Counted from the stretch's first letter, positions 54,459-62,514 are shown. The stretch is 64,000 nt of DNA from DTU072 sp050309775 (GCA_050309775.1 JBNRMV010000007.1:8492-72491), one strand, 5' to 3'. Notes: generated by a model not told the origin, from the sequence alone. Program-made: numbers and translations.

Positions 54459-54793
54459 TGTTCGCCTCCGGCTATGCCGGCTTTTTGAAGAATATTTAAC
54501 AGCGTCTGAGATATCTCGGCAAAATCGGCAGTGACTATCTTTTCTTTTGCCACAACCACAAAATTATGTTGCTTTTGTATCTGCGGGATAATCTGCCGAA
54601 AGGCTTCTTTGATGCGCCTTTTTGTCTTGCTTCGGACAACGCTGTTTCCTACCTTTTTGCTGACGCTGACGCCGAGTTTTATGTTTGCTGCCTTAGCGGC
54701 AAACAAAACAAGAATATCGCTATGAAACCTCTGCCCGTTCTTAAAAATATATTGAAAGCTGCTGTTATGGCTCAGGCGATATTTTTTTTGCAT
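54455..54793 (-). CDS. rnpA: Ribonuclease P protein component
   Basis: Basic 112-residue protein that assists the RNase P RNA in tRNA 5' processing. LGVSVSKKVGNSVVRSKTKRRIKEAFRQ carries the family RNR motif region. It starts 4 nt after the rpmH stop. Confidence 0.95.
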   Translation of the reverse strand: MQKKYRLSHNSSFQYIFKNGQRFHSDILVLFAAKAANIKLGVSVSKKVGNSVVRSKTKRRIKEAFRQIIPQIQKQHNFVVVAKEKIVTADFAEISQTLLNILQKAGIAGGEQ

Positions 54794-54796
54794 TCT

Positions 54797-54931
54797 TTAT
54801 GCTGACAGCTTTGCTCTGCCCTTGTTTCTTCTTCTTGCAAGCACATTGCGTCCGCTTTTGGTCTTCATTCTTTTTCTGAAACCATGAACCTTGCTTGCCT
54901 GTCTCTTCTTGGGTTGGTATGTTCTTTTCAT
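54797..54931 (-). CDS. rpmH: 50S ribosomal protein L34
   Basis: 44 residues: MKRTYQPKKRQASKVHGF, then RKRMKTKSGRNVLARRR and NKGRAKLSA. This matches L34 almost over its full length. GGAGAG lies about 9 nt before ATG. First gene of the unit rpmH-rnpA-yidD-yidC-jag-mnmE-dtd-mnmG-rsmG, all with gaps under 15 bp or overlaps. Confidence 0.98.
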   Translation of the reverse strand: MKRTYQPKKRQASKVHGFRKRMKTKSGRNVLARRRNKGRAKLSA

Positions 54932-54981
54932 CTTTGTTGCTCTCCTCTATATATATACTCTTTTTTTACATAAGCTATAGA

Positions 54982-55011
54982 ATTATACAATAAGCCTCAA
55001 CGCAATGTCAA
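54982..55011 (-). promoter_or_regulatory. Promoter of rpmH operon
   Basis: Minus strand TTGACA, 18-nt spacer, TATAAT: both hexamers perfect. Confidence 0.75.
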
Positions 55012-55073
55012 GGATTTATTCTCTATTATGCTTTTACGTACTGCTCTTTTTTAGGTTTTCTTATAATAAAAAA

Positions 55074-55089
55074 TGTTCCACGTGGAACA
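55074..55089. promoter_or_regulatory. parS-like site 1
   Basis: TGTTCCACGTGGAACA, a perfect 16-bp palindrome differing from the Bacillus consensus TGTTTCACGTGAAACA at two symmetric positions. Intergenic, upstream of the rpmH promoter. Confidence 0.8.
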
Positions 55090-55167
55090 ATTTTATACTC
55101 CTTCTTGATTTTTCCCGTTATTTTGACTGCTCTGTTTTTGTTGCTTTTTCAGGCAAAAGGCTCGTTT

Positions 55168-56652
55168 CTATGTTTTTCTTGACTCTTTTTCGTCCAACAG
55201 ATAAAAATATTTCTTCACCACTTTTTCCGGCACCCTCCCGAAAATTATCAAAGGCATATTTCGGCACAACAAAAACCACTTTTCGGCGTTCAAAAAAGCC
55301 TTTTCTCCGCTGTTGTTTATGCCGCCTAGCTCGGTTATGACAGCAGACCCCATTCCGCAGAGGGCATATTTTTGTATATCTCTTTCTATGCGCTCTTTTT
55401 CTATATCGCTCCAACTTGCTTCGTCAGTCATCAACACTCCGTACTTGGGGGATTTTGCGCCGTTGTGCCGCAGCAGCAAAAACCTGTTAGGATATTCGTC
55501 GACGACTTCTTTTACCAGCCGCTGCCAAAGAATATACCAAGTTTCTCCGTAGCTAAATCTTTCTTCCGGCGGCAGCGCTGCCCTCTCTTCGTCAAAATGT
55601 CCGCATTCGGCAATTATTCCCTTTGCTCCAAAATCAAGATAGTTGCGTATTTGGTTTTGCAGCCATCGCCGAGCGTCTCGCAACGCCAGATTTATGGCAT
55701 AATATTTTTGTCCGTCAATTTCTTCAATCAGCAATTTGCCTTTTTTATCTTGCACAAGATATGACGCATTTATTTCTCCAACCATTTTTACCGGAAGATA
55801 CGGCTTTAGTTTCAACACTAATTCTTTTTCAAGCCTTTTTGCTCTGCGCGCAATACTTACAAATTCATCAAGCCTTGCTGCGTCATAAGAAAAAACAGCT
55901 CCGTCAAACGCAAGTTGGCTCTTTGACAATCTTTCCATTTTCTCAATGGCTTTTTCTGCGTCGGTGGTAAAATATATTCCTTTCTCTATTTCACGGGTTT
56001 CGGGAATGTTGTCCTGGCTGTAATAAAACTTTATATTGTTTTCCGGACTTCCGGCTTTAATGATAAAAAGTTTTGCCTTTTCACCTTTTATTTGATAAAT
56101 AATTTCTCTGTCATTTATCTCCGCCGTCCAGCCCTTTGCCGTCTTAAGATTGTAAAAAAAATCTTCAATTTCAACATTTGGACTTCTGGTACAAAATAAG
56201 CCTTTTTCTTTTGTTTTTGCCTTTTTTTTAACCAAAAAAGATGGTGTATCTTCTTTTGTTCCACGTGGAAAATGTAAATTAACGGGGTGCTCCCCGGCCT
56301 TTTTTATCTTTATGTGCAGCTGCTTTTCTTCCTCAATTAAATCTAGTTTGATGCTATGTCCTTTTGCGGAAAACAACATCTCCAGTCCTCTTTCTGTTTT
56401 TTCCGCCCTTTCACAACATAGCGGAATTCTCTTTTGCGTTGTTTTTTTCTTTTTTCCGGTTGTTTTTTCGTATATTATAACCTCGGAAAAGGCTTTTCTT
56501 TCTTTATGACAGATTATTTCTTTTTCATGAAAAAAAACACTTGTCCTGGTGTGTGTGTTTGCCAGGACAAGCGCGCTTTTTTTTTCGGGAGACATCTTTT
56601 CTTGCGGGGGGTGTTCGCCTTTGTCTCTTTTTCTTTGAAATAGTTTAGCCAT
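55168..56652 (-). CDS. Divergent GH31-like (sulfoquinovosidase/YihQ-type fold) protein, possibly inactive
   Basis: About 494 residues, no signal peptide. The first 60 residues are Lys/Glu-rich, the middle is beta-rich, and the C-terminal half resembles the GH31 barrel: INLALRDARRWLQNQIRNY is like the family's 'TNPEARDWFK' helix, FGAKGIIAECGHF aligns with the nucleophile motif GWMADFGE (Glu here where Asp is expected), YGETWYILWQRLV matches the HN-W-LW segment, FLLLRHNGAKSPKYG matches 'FmRaG.sgs.ky', TDEASWSD aligns with the acid/base motif GDQ..DW, and VITELGGIN with 'SDIGGY'. This is recognition by eye. I start at the ATG overlapping the transketolase stop by 8 bp, although it has no clear Shine-Dalgarno. 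It contains a second parS-like site. Confidence 0.6.
   Translation of the reverse strand: MAKLFQRKRDKGEHPPQEKMSPEKKSALVLANTHTRTSVFFHEKEIICHKERKAFSEVIIYEKTTGKKKKTTQKRIPLCCERAEKTERGLEMLFSAKGHSIKLDLIEEEKQLHIKIKKAGEHPVNLHFPRGTKEDTPSFLVKKKAKTKEKGLFCTRSPNVEIEDFFYNLKTAKGWTAEINDREIIYQIKGEKAKLFIIKAGSPENNIKFYYSQDNIPETREIEKGIYFTTDAEKAIEKMERLSKSQLAFDGAVFSYDAARLDEFVSIARRAKRLEKELVLKLKPYLPVKMVGEINASYLVQDKKGKLLIEEIDGQKYYAINLALRDARRWLQNQIRNYLDFGAKGIIAECGHFDEERAALPPEERFSYGETWYILWQRLVKEVVDEYPNRFLLLRHNGAKSPKYGVLMTDEASWSDIEKERIERDIQKYALCGMGSAVITELGGINNSGEKAFLNAEKWFLLCRNMPLIIFGRVPEKVVKKYFYLLDEKESRKT
56257..56272. promoter_or_regulatory. parS-like site 2
   Basis: TGTTCCACGTGGAAAA, 15/16 identical to site 1, located inside the GH31-like gene. 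Confidence 0.65.
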
Positions 56653-57589
56653 TTTTTGCTTCAATTGCTTTTTTTACCGCTATTATAATGTCATCTTTGC
56701 TTATTTGCAACTTCTTTTCAAGAAAACTTACTTTTCCAACTTCTCCGAAAACATCTCTTACTCCGACTCTTTTAAGCGGAACGGGATATTCTTCACAAAG
56801 CAGTTCTGCGACGGCGCTGCCAAGTCCGTTTATGATGCTGTGGTTTTCTGCCGTTACAATACATCCGGTTTCTTTTGCGCAATCCAATATTGCTTGTTTG
56901 TCAAGCGGTTTCCATGTGGCTACATTAAGTATGCCCACATTCAAACCCTCTTTTTGCAATTCTTTTTCTGCTTCTATTGCTTTGCTTACCATAATTCCTG
57001 AGCAAATAATAGTGCAATCTTTTCCTTTTTTTATGGTTTTTGCTTTGAAAAGGTCAAACTTTTCGCCCAGTTCATATATTTTTTCGGTTTTCTTTCTGAA
57101 AAGTCTTATATATACAGGTCCGTTGTGTTCGGCTATTTGCGGCATCAGACTGTCCAGCATGGCTTCGTCTGTCGGCTCCACGCAAACCATTGTGGGTATG
57201 TTTCTCATTATTCCCATATCTTCAAAGGGCATGTGTGTGCCGCCATTTATTTCGGCTGTTATTCCGGGGTCTGTCCCGGTTATTTTGACATTTCTTTGGG
57301 AATATGCCACAGAGATAAATACTTGGTCATAACACCGTCTTGTCGCAAAAGGTCCAAAAGTTGTGCAAAAAGGGATTTTTCCATATGTTGACATGCCGGC
57401 GGCCACCGTCACCATGTTGGCTTCTGCCACTCCCACATCAAAAGACCGTTCCGGGTATGCTTTGAAAAACCTTTCTGTGCCGCTGCCTTTCATCAGGTCG
57501 GCTTCAAAAACAACTATATTTGCGTTCTTTTCTGCCATTTCCAGCAGTTTGTCGCAATAAACTTGCCTCATTTCTCTGTTATCTAACAT
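56645..57589 (-). CDS. Transketolase, C-terminal subunit
   Basis: 314 residues covering the pyrimidine-binding and C-terminal domains of a split transketolase (Tkt_B type). DVGVAEANMVTVAAGMSTYGK has the catalytic Glu; NVATWKPLDKQAIL and ENHSIINGLGSAVAE belong to the C-terminal domain. Start chosen at ATG giving MLDNREMRQVY because GGAGGA precedes it. Partner of the N-terminal subunit just upstream (2-bp gap). Supplies pentose-phosphate interconversions. Confidence 0.92.
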   Translation of the reverse strand: MLDNREMRQVYCDKLLEMAEKNANIVVFEADLMKGSGTERFFKAYPERSFDVGVAEANMVTVAAGMSTYGKIPFCTTFGPFATRRCYDQVFISVAYSQRNVKITGTDPGITAEINGGTHMPFEDMGIMRNIPTMVCVEPTDEAMLDSLMPQIAEHNGPVYIRLFRKKTEKIYELGEKFDLFKAKTIKKGKDCTIICSGIMVSKAIEAEKELQKEGLNVGILNVATWKPLDKQAILDCAKETGCIVTAENHSIINGLGSAVAELLCEEYPVPLKRVGVRDVFGEVGKVSFLEKKLQISKDDIIIAVKKAIEAKNG

Positions 57590-57590
57590 T

Positions 57591-58415
57591 TTAGTCCTCC
57601 CACTTCTTGCAATATGCGCGCCATACTTGTTCGTCATATGACATGTTGTGACTGCCTACTCCTTTTGATTCCGCAACTTCAAAGCCTTTGCCTTTTGTGG
57701 TGTCCAGAATTATTAAGCTGGCTTTTTCTTTTTGCGCCTTTGCCAATCTTATTGCGTTCTTTATTTCGTCATAGTCGTGGCCGTCTACTCTTTGCGTGAA
57801 CAAGTTGAAAGCCTCTCCTTTTTTATCAAAAGGCTCAATGCTGTTTATTTCATGAGTCATTCCGTCTATTTGCATTTTGTTGTTATCTTGAAAAACTATC
57901 AAATTGTTAAGTTTTTGGTTTGCCGCATACATAAGAGCCTCATATATTTGCCCTTCCTGAGATTCGCCGTCTCCTATTATTGCATACACATAATTGTCTA
58001 TTTTGTCAAGTTTTGATGCAAGCGCCATTCCTACCGCAGCCGACAGTCCCTGTCCCAATGAGCCGGCGGTCATGTCGATGCCCGGAGTCTTGTTCATGTC
58101 GCAATGTGACGGCAATATTGTTTCTGGCTGGTTGAGCGTCTTTATTTCTTCCATAGGGAAATACCCTTTGTCTGCAAGAACGGCATACAGCGCCGGTCCG
58201 GCATGTCCTTTGCTTAGTACCAGTCTGTCGCGGTCGGGTTTTTGCGGATTTTTTGGGTCAACATTCATTTCGCTGTAATAAAGCACGGTCAATACATCTA
58301 CAATTGACAGAGCTCCTCCGATATGCCCTACGCCCAGCCTTCCTATCATTTCGACAAGAATTTTTCTGATTTCGCCTGCCTTGTCGCATAAGCAGATTTC
58401 TTTTTTTGTTTCCAT
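57591..58415 (-). CDS. Transketolase, N-terminal subunit
   Basis: 274 residues, the thiamine-diphosphate/Mg-binding half. LVLSKGHAGPALYAVLADKG and IGDGESQEGQIYEALMYAANQKLNNLI (core GDGESQEGQIYEALMYAA) are the cofactor motifs. Located 10 bp after dnaN, where yaaA-recF stands in many Firmicutes. Confidence 0.94.
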   Translation of the reverse strand: METKKEICLCDKAGEIRKILVEMIGRLGVGHIGGALSIVDVLTVLYYSEMNVDPKNPQKPDRDRLVLSKGHAGPALYAVLADKGYFPMEEIKTLNQPETILPSHCDMNKTPGIDMTAGSLGQGLSAAVGMALASKLDKIDNYVYAIIGDGESQEGQIYEALMYAANQKLNNLIVFQDNNKMQIDGMTHEINSIEPFDKKGEAFNLFTQRVDGHDYDEIKNAIRLAKAQKEKASLIILDTTKGKGFEVAESKGVGSHNMSYDEQVWRAYCKKWED

Positions 58416-58425
58416 TATTCCTCCT

Positions 58426-59532
58426 TTAGCCTATTAGTCTTAAGGGTAGTACTATGCATTTATATTCGTCTTCCTCTATTTGTTTTATTAATATCGGTTT
58501 TGACGGTCTTTCTATTATTATTTTTACGAAATCTTCTTTTATTTTTGAGATAGCTTCCTGTATATAACGGCAATTCAGCCCTATTTTTATTGGGTCGCCG
58601 CTATTTTTGCAGTTTATGTTTTCGTTTATTCTGCCTTTTTCGGATTCTGTTTTTATGTTTATTGTGCCTTCTTCTATTGAAAGTACAATCTTATTATATG
58701 CGGCGTCTCTGCAAATAACAGAGGCTCTCTGTAGGCATTCGTCCAAATCGTCTTTATTAACGATTATTTCATTTCTTTCTTCTGCTGGGAGATTTAGTTT
58801 GTAATTATAAAACTCTCCGTCTATGGTGTTTACTTTTATCTTTGTATGTCCTTTGTCAAAAAGCACCATGTTGCCTTCTTTGCTGACTTTTATTATTTCG
58901 TCGCTATCATCAAGCGTCTTTATTATGTCGCTTACTATTTTTCCGAATATAATAAAGTTTATGTCTCCGTTTTGTTTTTCTATTTTTTTCTTGCTGATTG
59001 CTATTCTGAACCCATCAAGACATACGGCTTCAGCCTCGTCTCCTTTTACGCTGAAGCTGCAGCTTTTCAGCATTACTCTGTTATTGTTCATGGAAACACA
59101 AAACAGCGCCCGGTCAATAAGCTCTTTTAGTTCTTTTTCTTTTATTTCAAAGAACTGATTTCCTTCATATTCTCCAAATTGCGGAAAATTCTCTTTTTCA
59201 TAAAACTGCATTTGTATTTCTGAAAAATTAAAACGAATACTTATGTTCTCCTCGTCAATTTTTTCTATTTCTACTCTTTCTTTTGAGTGAATTTTAGATA
59301 TATAATCATTAAAAAGCCTGCCTTCTACTATTATTTCTCCCTCAATAAAGATTTCAGCTTTTATTTTTTTCTCAATAAAAATCTCTTGATTATATACAGA
59401 AAGAGTAAGTGTATCCGATGCAGCCTTTATTTTTATTCCGTCCAAAACAGGAATATTGCTCTTTACAGCAAGGACCTTACTTACTACACTTGAGGCAGAA
59501 GCAAGTTCTTGTCCGTCACAAATAAATTTCAT
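58426..59532 (-). CDS. dnaN: DNA polymerase III beta subunit (sliding clamp)
   Basis: 368 residues, three clamp domains; MKFICDGQELASASSVVSKVL start and VLPLRLIG end (P-M/L-R motif at the C-terminus) are typical. AAGGAG precedes ATG. Follows dnaA after a 188-bp gap containing DnaA boxes. recF and yaaA do not follow. Confidence 0.96.
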   Translation of the reverse strand: MKFICDGQELASASSVVSKVLAVKSNIPVLDGIKIKAASDTLTLSVYNQEIFIEKKIKAEIFIEGEIIVEGRLFNDYISKIHSKERVEIEKIDEENISIRFNFSEIQMQFYEKENFPQFGEYEGNQFFEIKEKELKELIDRALFCVSMNNNRVMLKSCSFSVKGDEAEAVCLDGFRIAISKKKIEKQNGDINFIIFGKIVSDIIKTLDDSDEIIKVSKEGNMVLFDKGHTKIKVNTIDGEFYNYKLNLPAEERNEIIVNKDDLDECLQRASVICRDAAYNKIVLSIEEGTINIKTESEKGRINENINCKNSGDPIKIGLNCRYIQEAISKIKEDFVKIIIERPSKPILIKQIEEDEYKCIVLPLRLIG

Positions 59533-59720
59533 TTCATTCTCCTTTTTTCTTTTTTATTTATTTTATTATGAAAGACTATTACTATAAGCTCTGTTGATAT
59601 GTGGATAACTGCTTAACAGGTATAGTTTTCTTTGTTTTATCGCAAAAACCTTAAAAAACAAACACTTTTGTTGTGGACAAAATGTTTATAAATTTTGGTT
59701 TCTTATTAACAATTCCACAT
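59533..59720. other. Candidate origin of replication (oriC) between dnaA and dnaN
   Basis: 188 bp containing two perfect DnaA boxes on the same strand, TGTGGATAA at 59600-59608 and TGTGGACAA at 59672-59680, a weaker one near 59593 (TGTTGATA), and an AT-rich tract at 59541-59572. Gene direction diverges about 1.5 kb to the right. This corresponds to the dnaA-dnaN half of the bipartite Bacillus origin; the upstream side of dnaA lacks consensus boxes. Confidence 0.6.
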
Positions 59721-61112
59721 TTATGCGACATTGAGCAAAGACTTGATGTCTTTTATTTGCAGAGCCAATTGTTTATTGTCTTTCAGTGAGTTCATAATTT
59801 TATCTCTGGCGTAAATGATTGTGGTATGGTCTCTGCCTCCAAAAATTTGTCCTATATTAACAAGAGGAATACTGAGAAGGTCACAAACCAAATATATGGC
59901 AACCATACGAGCGTCGGAGATGTCTTTTGTTTTCTTTTTTGAGATGATATCTGTCTTGCTGATGCGATAATAAGTGCAAACGGCGTTTATGATATCGGAG
60001 CTGTCTATTTCTTCTTTTTTTATGGTTTCATTGACACGCAAAGCCTCTCTTGCTGTCTGTACATCGGGATAAGGCTTGTTGATTAGTTGTGAATAAAGTA
60101 TAACTTTCAGCAAAGCGCCTTCAAGTTCTCTTATGTTAGTGTCAATGTTTTCTGCTAAGTAATAAACAACATCGTCGCTTACGGCAACCTTTTCCATCAA
60201 CATTTTTTTGCGGATAATAGCAACACGCATATCCAGATTGGGCATGCCTATATCAGCAAGCAGTCCTCCTTCAAAGCGAGAGCAAAGCCTGTCCTCAATG
60301 GTTTCTATTTCTTTCGGCGGTCTGTCGGAAGAAAGAATAATTTGTTTTCCGCTTTGATAAAGAGTATTAAATATATGGAAAATAGCGTCTTGCAACCCTA
60401 TTTTTTTCTTCAGGAACTGCACATCGTCAAACATAAGCACATCTACATTCTTATAGCGGTCTATAAAATTGCGGTATGCGTTTTTGTCGGAAGAGGTTTT
60501 TTCAAGGGCGGCAAAATACTCATTTGCCAGCGTTTCGGTCGGCATATATACAATCTTCAGCGACGGAAGGTGTTTTGTTATATAATTGCCGATAGAGTGT
60601 AAAAGATGTGTTTTTCCCAACCCGACGCCACCATAGATAAAAAGAGGATTGAGATTCAGATAGCCGTCGCTTGAGCCGGGTTTTTCGGCAACGCTTTTTG
60701 CCGCATAAAAAGCCAGTTTGTTGGACTCCCCTACAACAAAGTTGTCAAAGGTATATCGGGAAATAAAAGGGGAAGGCGTTTTTTGTTTGGTTTTTGAAGA
60801 AGATACCACAAGTTCTTCGCCATGCACAATATCGCCCGTTTCAATGAAAAGGGGCAACTCTACCTCTGTTATTATTTCGATGTCGGACAAAGAGGGCTTG
60901 CATTTTTTAAGAGCCTTACGAATAACAGAAGAAAAGGATTTTCTTACGGTGTCGCTGGCATTCAAAGATGGCGCAAGCAGCACCAAAACATTGTTTTTTA
61001 GGCATACGGGAGACAGCTTTTCTATCCAGATAGAATAAGCAACCGCATTTATGGAGGGTTCTTTCAATAACTCTGACAGCGTATCCTGCCAGACTTCCTG
61101 TAAATCAATCAT
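59721..61112 (-). CDS. dnaA: Chromosomal replication initiator protein DnaA
   Basis: 463 residues with domain I (MIDLQEVWQDTLSELLKEPS), AAA+ domain III (Walker A GGVGLGKTHLL, Walker B LMFDDVQFL, sensor/box RFEGGLLADI) and DNA-binding domain IV with GGRDHTTIIYARDK. I start at MIDLQEVW since this aligns with DnaA domain I; a 55-residue hydrophobic upstream extension is out of family. There is no Shine-Dalgarno before this ATG and a TATAAT lies 7 nt upstream, so the mRNA is probably leaderless. Confidence 0.97.
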   Translation of the reverse strand: MIDLQEVWQDTLSELLKEPSINAVAYSIWIEKLSPVCLKNNVLVLLAPSLNASDTVRKSFSSVIRKALKKCKPSLSDIEIITEVELPLFIETGDIVHGEELVVSSSKTKQKTPSPFISRYTFDNFVVGESNKLAFYAAKSVAEKPGSSDGYLNLNPLFIYGGVGLGKTHLLHSIGNYITKHLPSLKIVYMPTETLANEYFAALEKTSSDKNAYRNFIDRYKNVDVLMFDDVQFLKKKIGLQDAIFHIFNTLYQSGKQIILSSDRPPKEIETIEDRLCSRFEGGLLADIGMPNLDMRVAIIRKKMLMEKVAVSDDVVYYLAENIDTNIRELEGALLKVILYSQLINKPYPDVQTAREALRVNETIKKEEIDSSDIINAVCTYYRISKTDIISKKKTKDISDARMVAIYLVCDLLSIPLVNIGQIFGGRDHTTIIYARDKIMNSLKDNKQLALQIKDIKSLLNVA

Positions 61113-61119
61113 ATTGAAA

Positions 61120-61148
61120 ATTATAACATAGCCAAATGTTATTTTCAA
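61120..61148 (-). promoter_or_regulatory. Promoter of dnaA, leaderless configuration
   Basis: Minus strand TTGAAA, 17-nt spacer, perfect TATAAT, then TTTCAAT and ATG. Expected start is within 0-3 nt of the start codon. Confidence 0.7.
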
Positions 61149-61264
61149 CACAAAAACACAACAGAAAACCAAAAAAACAATGAAGAAAAGTTTTGTTAAA
61201 AGAGCGAAGGACGGAGCAAAAGCACAGAAAACAAAGAAAAAAAGAGAAAACAGCATAAAAGTGT

Positions 61265-61293
61265 TTGACAACGGCAAAAGGATAATATATTAT
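61265..61293 (+). promoter_or_regulatory. Promoter of rplM-rpsI
   Basis: TTGACA, 17-nt spacer, TATTAT. Leader of about 70 nt. Confidence 0.7.
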
Positions 61294-61317
61294 AAATAAG
61301 CTAAAAAGGATTATTTG

Positions 61318-61355
61318 GTGAAATGCCCCTTCATCAGCAAAGCCTTGCAAGAAGA
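61318..61355 (+). promoter_or_regulatory. Possible structured leader before rplM
   Basis: Two small hairpins can form: GGTGAA/TTCATC (one G-U) around ATGCCCC, and GCAA/TTGC around AGCC, ahead of the GGAGGT site. L13 leaders that bind their own protein are known in Firmicutes; I cannot match the published consensus by eye. Confidence 0.3.
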
Positions 61356-61369
61356 AACGGAGGTAAACC

Positions 61370-61801
61370 ATGAAAACATATATGGCAAAGCCTGAAGAAG
61401 TAACAAGAAAATGGTATGTGGTAGACGCAGCAGGAATGCCGCTGGGACGCTTGGCATCTCAAGTTGCGGCAATTTTGAGAGGAAAGAACAAGCCTACCTT
61501 CACACCAAATGTTGACACAGGCGACTATGTTATCGTAATAAACTGCGACGACATAATATTAACAGGCAAAAAAGCCGAACAAAAGTATTATCGTTATCAC
61601 ACCGGCTATGTCGGCGGATTGAAAGAAGTCCGTTATGACAAGCTCATGGAAAATAAATCAGACTTTGTGTTGTTCCGCGCCGTAAAAGGCATGCTGCCGA
61701 AGAACGCAATCGGCAGAGCCATGATAAAGAAACTGCATGTATACAAAGGCGGCGAGCACAACCAGCAGGCACAAAAGCCGGTTGAACTCAAATTGAATTA
61801 A
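61370..61801 (+). CDS. rplM: 50S ribosomal protein L13
   Basis: 143 residues: MKTYMAKPEEVTRKWYVVDA, GRLASQVAAILRGKNKPTFTP and KGMLPKNAIGRAMIKKLHVY (core PKNAIGRAMIKKL) are L13 signatures. Strong GGAGGT site. Paired with rpsI 11 bp downstream as in most bacteria, but separated from ecfT-truA. Confidence 0.98.
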   Translation: MKTYMAKPEEVTRKWYVVDAAGMPLGRLASQVAAILRGKNKPTFTPNVDTGDYVIVINCDDIILTGKKAEQKYYRYHTGYVGGLKEVRYDKLMENKSDFVLFRAVKGMLPKNAIGRAMIKKLHVYKGGEHNQQAQKPVELKLN

Positions 61802-61812
61802 GAGGTGAAAAA

Positions 61813-62229
61813 ATGACTGCAAAAAAAGTATTAAAAAAGAAGATTCAATTTTGGGGAACCGGACGCAGAAAGAAAGCAATAGCCAGAGTGCGCGTACTTC
61901 CCGGCGGTGAAGGCTCCATAATTATCAACAAAAGAAACATTGACGAATACTTCCCACTTGAAACATTGAAGTATATCGTAAGACAACCCCTTGTTTTGAC
62001 AAACACTCTTGACAAGTATGATGTTGCCGTAAATGTTATTGGCGGCGGCACAACCGGACAAGCCGGCGCAATCAGACACGGCATAGCCAGGGCGCTTTGC
62101 GAGGCGGACCCCTCTCTCAGACCGGCGCTGAAAAAAGAAGGATTCTTGACAAGAGACCCCAGAATGAAAGAAAGAAAGAAATATGGATTGCACAAAGCGC
62201 GTAAAGCTCCGCAGTTCAGCAAGAGATAA
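61813..62229 (+). CDS. rpsI: 30S ribosomal protein S9
   Basis: 138 residues. GTGRRKKAIARVRV at the N-terminus and the basic C-terminal tail GLHKARKAPQFSKR, which reaches the P-site tRNA. AGAGGTG precedes ATG. Confidence 0.98.
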   Translation: MTAKKVLKKKIQFWGTGRRKKAIARVRVLPGGEGSIIINKRNIDEYFPLETLKYIVRQPLVLTNTLDKYDVAVNVIGGGTTGQAGAIRHGIARALCEADPSLRPALKKEGFLTRDPRMKERKKYGLHKARKAPQFSKR

Positions 62230-62245
62230 TTTCAAACAAAAAAAC

Positions 62246-62277
62246 AAAACCCCTTGTCGACAAGGGGTTTTTTGTTT
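62246..62277 (+). terminator. Terminator of rplM-rpsI
   Basis: Perfect 11-bp stem AAAACCCCTTG/CAAGGGGTTTT with loop TCGA and following T-rich tract. Confidence 0.92.
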
Positions 62278-62280
62278 GTA

Positions 62281-62482
62281 AGGAACAAACTGTTTGACGG
62301 AGAGCCTTTGTCTGCGCCGTATTATGTATGTGAGGACAAAACCACGCTGTTTGCCAAAGGGTGGAACCGAAGTATTGGGCACGGGATTGAGCAGTCGACA
62401 TAGAAAAAGAAGAGAGGGGATATACAATGTCGCATTGAGGAAAAAAGAGAGGCAAAAAAAGCGCATAACGGCGCTTTTTTTA
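62281..62482 (+). ncRNA. Possible small RNA between rpsI terminator and PHP gene
   Basis: About 200 nt bounded on the left by the rpsI terminator and on the right by its own terminator. No frame has a ribosome-binding site. The ends can pair (GCCTTT with AGAGGC, and GCG with CGC further in), and interior helices TGCC/GGCA and CGACAT/ATGTCG are possible, giving a long irregular hairpin somewhat like 6S RNA. I see no strong promoter and no family-defining motif. It could equally be an untranslated remnant. Confidence 0.25.
62454..62481 (+). terminator. Terminator upstream of the PHP gene
   Basis: AAAAAAAGCGC/GCGCTTTTTTT around a 6-nt loop. Since rpsI is already terminated 180 nt earlier, this second terminator implies a transcript in between, or serves both strands. 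Confidence 0.75.
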
Positions 62483-62485
62483 GTA

Positions 62486-62514
62486 TTTACAACTTAATAA
62501 GGATAAAGTATAAT
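62486..62514 (+). promoter_or_regulatory. Promoter of the PHP-domain gene
   Basis: TTTACA, 17-nt spacer, TATAAT; leader about 28 nt to ATG. Confidence 0.65.

Noticed and set aside
61113..61277. 55-residue hydrophobic N-terminal extension of dnaA
   Set aside because: DnaA domain I begins at MIDLQEVW, and the dnaA promoter lies inside the extension.
61831..62466. Long frame opposite rpsI
   Set aside because: Lies antisense to a certain ribosomal protein gene and crosses two terminators; shadow frame.
62294..62497. 67-residue basic frame after rpsI
   Set aside because: TTG start without ribosome-binding site, spans the terminator hairpin, low-complexity end; treated as non-coding.
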